DNA from: a virus
DNA: 21,719 nucleotides
Virus record (IMG/VR): IMGVR_UViG_3300035180_003485
Location: 1 to 21,719 of that record
Direction: 5' to 3' (one strand)
Shown: piece after piece, positions 19,084 to 21,719 of the stretch
How positions within the stretch are numbered: position 1 is the stretch's first letter
How the letters are laid out: the number at the start of each line of letters is the position of its first letter
The notes under the pieces: generated by a model
Seen by the model: only the letters and a program-made list of their open reading frames with translations
Database searches by the model: none
What the model was told of the DNA's origin: nothing
Translations under genes and position numbers: made by a program

Positions 19084-19763
19084 ATGCCAAGTCCCATAGC
19101 GATCTCTTGCATGTCTTTAACAACAGCCGGCTGCTTCTCGAGAGCGTCACGCCAGTAGTGCCAGCCCATGTGCAGCATCAGCATCTCTTGATCGGTCTTG
19201 TCAAGCTCCTTGACCCATGTGCGAAAGCTGTTCGAGCAGAGCAAGAGCCAAGGCGACAGATGCTTCTTGCTGATCAAGCTAAGCACCTCACCGAAGCGAA
19301 GGGTGCTGAAAACCTGTGACACATCAATGGACTTTTGCAGAGCGATATCGTCCAAGACCTTGATAGTAGCCTCTGCTTGCTTGTACGGATCGAGCTTCTT
19401 GTCGATGTACTCAATGTAGATCCGATATGCTTCATCACCTCGCCAAAGAGTAGGCGAGAGGCCTTCCTTGACCATCAGGTCGACATAAAGCTCAGGATCG
19501 TTGATTCCTGTAGCTCGCGTAAACTGAGCGAACTTATAGAACCCTGTGTAGAAGGTCGAGCCGATGAAAGTCTCAGGCGGTGGTGATTTGCGGCGTTGCT
19601 TCTCAAGCCAGACTTTGTAGAGCGCATATGCCTGCTGACCAACCGCAGTTTGTACCTCGCGCGACCTGAGCATCTGCTGGCACTCGTGCTTCATAAATGG
19701 CTGCTCTTTCATGAACTTGCGGCCGCAATGCTTACAGCTGTAGAGGTATTTTGTATCAAGCAT
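19080..19763 (-). CDS. Zinc-finger phage protein, 227 aa
   Basis: Residues 8-29 (Y-S-C-K-H-C-G-R-K-F...F-M-K-H-E-C) form a C2HC zinc finger close to the C2H2 pattern. The remaining 190 residues are helical with conserved-looking aromatic blocks (TFIGSTFYTGFYKFAQFTRAT, DEAYRIYIEYIDKKLDPYKQ). I believe homologues of this architecture are widespread in jumbo and T4-like phages, without known function. DNA or RNA binding is likely. The ATG at 19763 is six bases after a TATAAT and has no Shine-Dalgarno. The gene heads a minus-strand chain of small genes. Confidence 0.7.
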   Translation of the reverse strand: MLDTKYLYSCKHCGRKFMKEQPFMKHECQQMLRSREVQTAVGQQAYALYKVWLEKQRRKSPPPETFIGSTFYTGFYKFAQFTRATGINDPELYVDLMVKEGLSPTLWRGDEAYRIYIEYIDKKLDPYKQAEATIKVLDDIALQKSIDVSQVFSTLRFGEVLSLISKKHLSPWLLLCSNSFRTWVKELDKTDQEMLMLHMGWHYWRDALEKQPAVVKDMQEIAMGLGI

Positions 19764-19769
19764 AGCGTG

Positions 19770-19775
19770 ATTATA
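19770..19775 (-). promoter_or_regulatory. TATAAT box six bases before the zinc-finger gene ATG
   Basis: Context CTTGTAATATAATCACGCT then ATG. Predicts a transcript starting at or next to the start codon. No clear -35 hexamer is seen 16-18 bp upstream. Confidence 0.45.
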
Positions 19776-19787
19776 TTACAAGCTGTG

Positions 19788-19795
19788 GATAAATA
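19788..19795 (+). promoter_or_regulatory. Late-promoter-like GATAAATA
   Basis: Seven of eight bases of TATAAATA. A start about six bases downstream would give a leader near 19 nt that includes GAGG before the ATG at 19820, a sensible arrangement for the plus-strand gene. Confidence 0.45.
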
Positions 19796-19819
19796 TGATC
19801 AACTTTTGAGGTTCCTCAC

Positions 19820-20137
19820 ATGTTCTATCGATTATTTGTAACAAAGCGTCCATCCCAACAGGTGTCATTCTTTTCGCAAACTTCTGAGGGCGCTACGCTG
19901 CTTGCTGCAATTCCTACAGCAACATCAGATGATGGCTGCTTAGGCATCAAGCGCGTATCAGACGGGGTTACGGTCATCAACATTGCAAAATGGACAGATC
20001 AAGCTTCACATGACGCCTTTACAGCTGCAAATCAAGCAGCGGTAGACGCAGCTGAAGCAGCACGCGTTAGCTATAATACCGGCGCTAGCATTACACATGT
20101 GCTAACAACGTTCGAGTCTGCGGACGTGCTCTTTTAA
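19820..20137 (+). CDS. Unknown plus-strand protein, 105 aa
   Basis: ATG at 19820 with TTGAGG upstream. The protein begins with a strand (FYRLFVTKRPS), has a second strand V-T-V-I-N-I-A-K-W followed by a long Ala-rich helix (DAFTAANQAAVDAAEAARVSY) and a final strand. This order is loosely like half of a ferredoxin-like dimeric barrel, but no active site is visible. It stands alone on the plus strand between minus-strand operons, with a divergent start region of 56 bases, and overlaps the end of the clamp-loader small subunit by four bases. Confidence 0.65.
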   Translation: MFYRLFVTKRPSQQVSFFSQTSEGATLLAAIPTATSDDGCLGIKRVSDGVTVINIAKWTDQASHDAFTAANQAAVDAAEAARVSYNTGASITHVLTTFESADVLF

Positions 20138-20595
20138 GCTAGCTCTTTCTTAAGCTCGGCTAACTCATCTTTTTGCCAACCTTGAGCTTCAGCGAGAGCT
20201 GTAACCTCGGCGTTGGTAAAAAGCGGCCTCACGTCAATAGCGTGCCTTAGCGGCATCTTGTACGTGTCAGCAATCAGCTGTAGGGCTTTTGAGCTACTCT
20301 TCACGGCGCCCTTAGGCGCCGTCCACTTGTATCTTTTGGAACCGCTAGCCGTGCACGCTGTCAGGACCTTCAACATCAGATCTTTCTTGTTGCCGAACTC
20401 AAAGAGGCACGCATTGGCTACCTCACCAAGCATGACAAGCTGCTCAGGGTCATTGCAACCTGCGAGCCAGCGAAGGATCATGTACGGCGAAACTTCCTTA
20501 CGCTGCTCTTCGGTGAGCTGGTCCCAGAGGTCAAAGTTCTTGGCATCGAGTTGACCTAGAAGCCAGAACAGGTCAACTTTTCTATCTACCGACAT
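20134..20595 (-). CDS. Probable clamp-loader small subunit (T4 gp62-like)
   Basis: In T4, gp62 joins four gp44 subunits to load the gp45 sliding clamp. This 153-residue protein follows the gp44-like gene in the T4 order. Its helical pattern fits gp62 proteins: a short N-terminal helix (VDLFWLLGQLDAKN), V-S-P-Y-M-I-L-R-W-L-A-G (like the P-F-M-V-N-R segment), a run of helices and a conserved-type K-R-Y-K-W near residue 87-91. It is shorter than T4 gp62 (187). Sequence identity is low, so position weighs heavily in this call. Confidence 0.6.
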   Translation of the reverse strand: MSVDRKVDLFWLLGQLDAKNFDLWDQLTEEQRKEVSPYMILRWLAGCNDPEQLVMLGEVANACLFEFGNKKDLMLKVLTACTASGSKRYKWTAPKGAVKSSSKALQLIADTYKMPLRHAIDVRPLFTNAEVTALAEAQGWQKDELAELKKELA

Positions 20596-20600
20596 AAATA
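20593..20600 (+). promoter_or_regulatory. Late-promoter-like CATAAATA
   Basis: Seven of eight bases of TATAAATA on the plus strand, at the beginning of the 139-base gap between the two clamp-loader genes. Downstream on the same strand are only a ten-codon ORF (ATG at 20607) and two hairpins. Confidence 0.3.
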
Positions 20601-20636
20601 CTCGCCATGAAATTACTATTAAAAAGCTGCCAAAGA

Positions 20637-20656
20637 TAATCCAAAGGTTTGGATTA
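20637..20656. repeat. Inverted repeat TAATCCAAAGGTTTGGATTA
   Basis: Nine-base perfect arms around GG. Together with the stem-loop at 20693-20720 it structures the gap between the clamp-loader genes. No gene is supported in the 139-base gap. Confidence 0.55.
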
Positions 20657-20692
20657 CAAACGGTGTCGAAAATAGACTGATTATTAGCCCGT

Positions 20693-20720
20693 CCTCGATA
20701 CCCGACAATTGGTACCGAGG
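20693..20720. other. GC-rich stem-loop between clamp-loader genes
   Basis: CCTCGATACC and GGTACCGAGG form a ten-base stem with one wobble-type pair and an eight-base loop; it lies 15 bases past the stop of the gp44-like gene. No U-run follows on either strand, so it is more likely an mRNA processing or attenuation structure than a complete terminator. Confidence 0.5.
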
Positions 20721-20734
20721 GCGAACGTTAAAGC

Positions 20735-21670
20735 TTAGCTGTTCAGCACCATGATGAGCCTGATGCACACTGCTTGAAAGGTGATGTGCGGGAACGCAGC
20801 GACCGCGTGAGCTCGAATGCCGTCTGCAATGATCAGCACGGCTTTCTGGTAGATAGCCTTGTCCTTGCAAGCAGGGATCAGCTTGAGGTTCTGCCACACG
20901 TACTCGTAGAGGCCTTCAACCTCCTCCTGCGGCACCTGCTTGAGCGCCAGGTCATAGAGGGCTTCGAAGTCGCTCTGACCGATCAGTTCGAGGATCTTAA
21001 ACTTGTAGTCAGCGTCAGCGCCCGACTCCTTTGGCGAGAGTAGCTTGCCATCAAGCGTGTTGAGCTCGAGGTTGTTGATGATCTTGCGCAGGTCAGGGTA
21101 GGCTTGCCGAATGTAGGTGAAGATGACATCTGGGTCAAACTCAATATTTTCAGCTTGCAAGATAGTAGCGAGCTGAATGAACACCTCATCCTCATTCGGC
21201 GCCTTGAACCGAAGCACCTGCAGCCGGCTCTTGATAGCCGGGATGATCTTGTTCTCGTAGTTGCATGTGCAGATGAAGCGGCAGGTGTCTGATGACTCTT
21301 CGATGATCACGCGAAGAGCGCCTTGAGCAGCCTGTGACATGCGGTCAAACTCTTCGAGGTGCACGATCTTTAAGCGCCCCATCGGCATGGTCTCTGCGAA
21401 AGACGTGATGAGCTCGCGCACATCATCGACGCCGGTCTTGTCTGAGGCATTCACCGTCAACAAGTCCATCTCGTCAACTTCGAGTGCTGAGATCAAGATG
21501 CGTGCGAGCGCCGTCTTGCCTGAGCCTTGCACGCCGCTAAACAGCAGATGCGGGATTGACCCTTGAGCTAACCACTGCTTGACGGTGGTGCGCTGCTGCT
21601 CGTCTTGGAAGACGTACTGGTCAACCGCACGAGGTCTGTATTTTTCAACCCAAAGCTGTTTAATTGCCAC
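20735..21670 (-). CDS. Clamp-loader AAA+ ATPase (T4 gp44-like)
   Basis: Large subunit of the replication clamp loader, which uses ATP to open the sliding clamp on primed DNA. The N terminus has the clamp-loader phrase W-V-E-K-Y-R-P (residues 7-13). Walker A is G-V-Q-G-S-G-K-T (46-53), Walker B is V-H-L-E-E-F-D-R (103-110), sensor 1 is T-C-N-Y with Asn137, and the arginine-finger block is K-S-R-L-Q-V (147-152). The usual Walker B Asp is Glu here, and the SRC motif reads SRL. 311 residues compares with 319 for T4. GTG at 21670 with GGAG six bases before is preferred over TTG at 21697. Confidence 0.9.
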   Translation of the reverse strand: MAIKQLWVEKYRPRAVDQYVFQDEQQRTTVKQWLAQGSIPHLLFSGVQGSGKTALARILISALEVDEMDLLTVNASDKTGVDDVRELITSFAETMPMGRLKIVHLEEFDRMSQAAQGALRVIIEESSDTCRFICTCNYENKIIPAIKSRLQVLRFKAPNEDEVFIQLATILQAENIEFDPDVIFTYIRQAYPDLRKIINNLELNTLDGKLLSPKESGADADYKFKILELIGQSDFEALYDLALKQVPQEEVEGLYEYVWQNLKLIPACKDKAIYQKAVLIIADGIRAHAVAAFPHITFQAVCIRLIMVLNS

Positions 21671-21719
21671 AGCTGGCTCCAGTCTTCTTTGCCACAAAGC
21701 TCTCCGTAGAATGTACTAC
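21660..21719 (-). CDS. 3' end of the gene upstream of the clamp loader
   Basis: A frame open from the right edge reads VVHSTESFVAKKTGASCGN and stops with TAA at 21660, overlapping the GTG of the clamp loader by 11 bases, as in coupled phage genes. Another frame (STFYGELCGKEDW...) is also open from the edge but runs deep into the ATPase gene. In T4 the sliding clamp precedes gp44; 19 residues are too few to test this. Confidence 0.4.
   Translation of the reverse strand, partial: VVHSTESFVAKKTGASCGN

Noticed and set aside
20596-20734. Possible tRNA
   Set aside because: Stems are present but no cloverleaf: no T-arm consensus, no seven-base acceptor pair and no CCA-compatible end.

Overview
The window reads as an accessory-rich stretch of a large tailed-phage (probably jumbo myovirus) genome. 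Genes are densely packed, mostly on the minus strand, with frequent ATGA-type stop/start overlaps. Phage replication genes are present: a T4 gp44-like clamp-loader ATPase, a probable gp62-like partner and an ATP-dependent DNA ligase. Homing endonucleases and many small unknown genes accompany them. There is no bacterial housekeeping operon, rRNA or tRNA. A protein with a PEP-CTERM tail suggests a Gram-negative host with exosortase, possibly a betaproteobacterium; this is inference.

Layout. 1-359: the tail of a plus-strand coiled-coil protein, converging on a minus-strand block. 384-3625 (-): an HNH-domain protein, several small unknowns (some with suspicious frame junctions) and a calcineurin-type phosphoesterase. 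3661-7811 (-): a PEP-CTERM protein, a PurA-like enzyme, a VWA-domain protein, a HIRAN-domain protein and a Met-rich protein whose leader carries an exact T4-late-type TATAAATA box, hairpins and a tiny proline-rich ORF. 7997-9919 (-): three small coupled genes after the DNA ligase. 9988-13661 (-): two paralogous leucine-rich proteins, a lipoprotein and a DxD nucleotidyltransferase. 13718-16065: two AT-rich plus-strand homing-endonuclease genes (a GIY-YIG remnant and an HNH/NUMOD3 gene) around a membrane protein and a second ligase-like nucleotidyltransferase whose frame is broken at an A10 run. 15998-19763 (-): a winged-helix-like protein, unknowns, a 193-residue DnaE-like protein and a zinc-finger protein. 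19820-20137: a plus-strand unknown. 20134-21719 (-): the clamp-loader pair.

Regulation visible in the sequence falls into three groups. Four minus-strand units have TTTACA-N17-TAYAAT/TATAGT promoters. Four genes have a -10-like hexamer only 6-9 nt before ATG and no Shine-Dalgarno, suggesting leaderless mRNAs. TATAAATA or related TAAATA motifs precede the Met-rich gene and several plus-strand genes, suggesting late transcription.

The strongest leads are the phage PEP-CTERM protein, the miniature DnaE-like protein that keeps the three catalytic-type aspartates, the ligase-like gene split at a homopolymer beside a homing endonuclease, and the PurA/VWA/HIRAN/Met-rich cluster.
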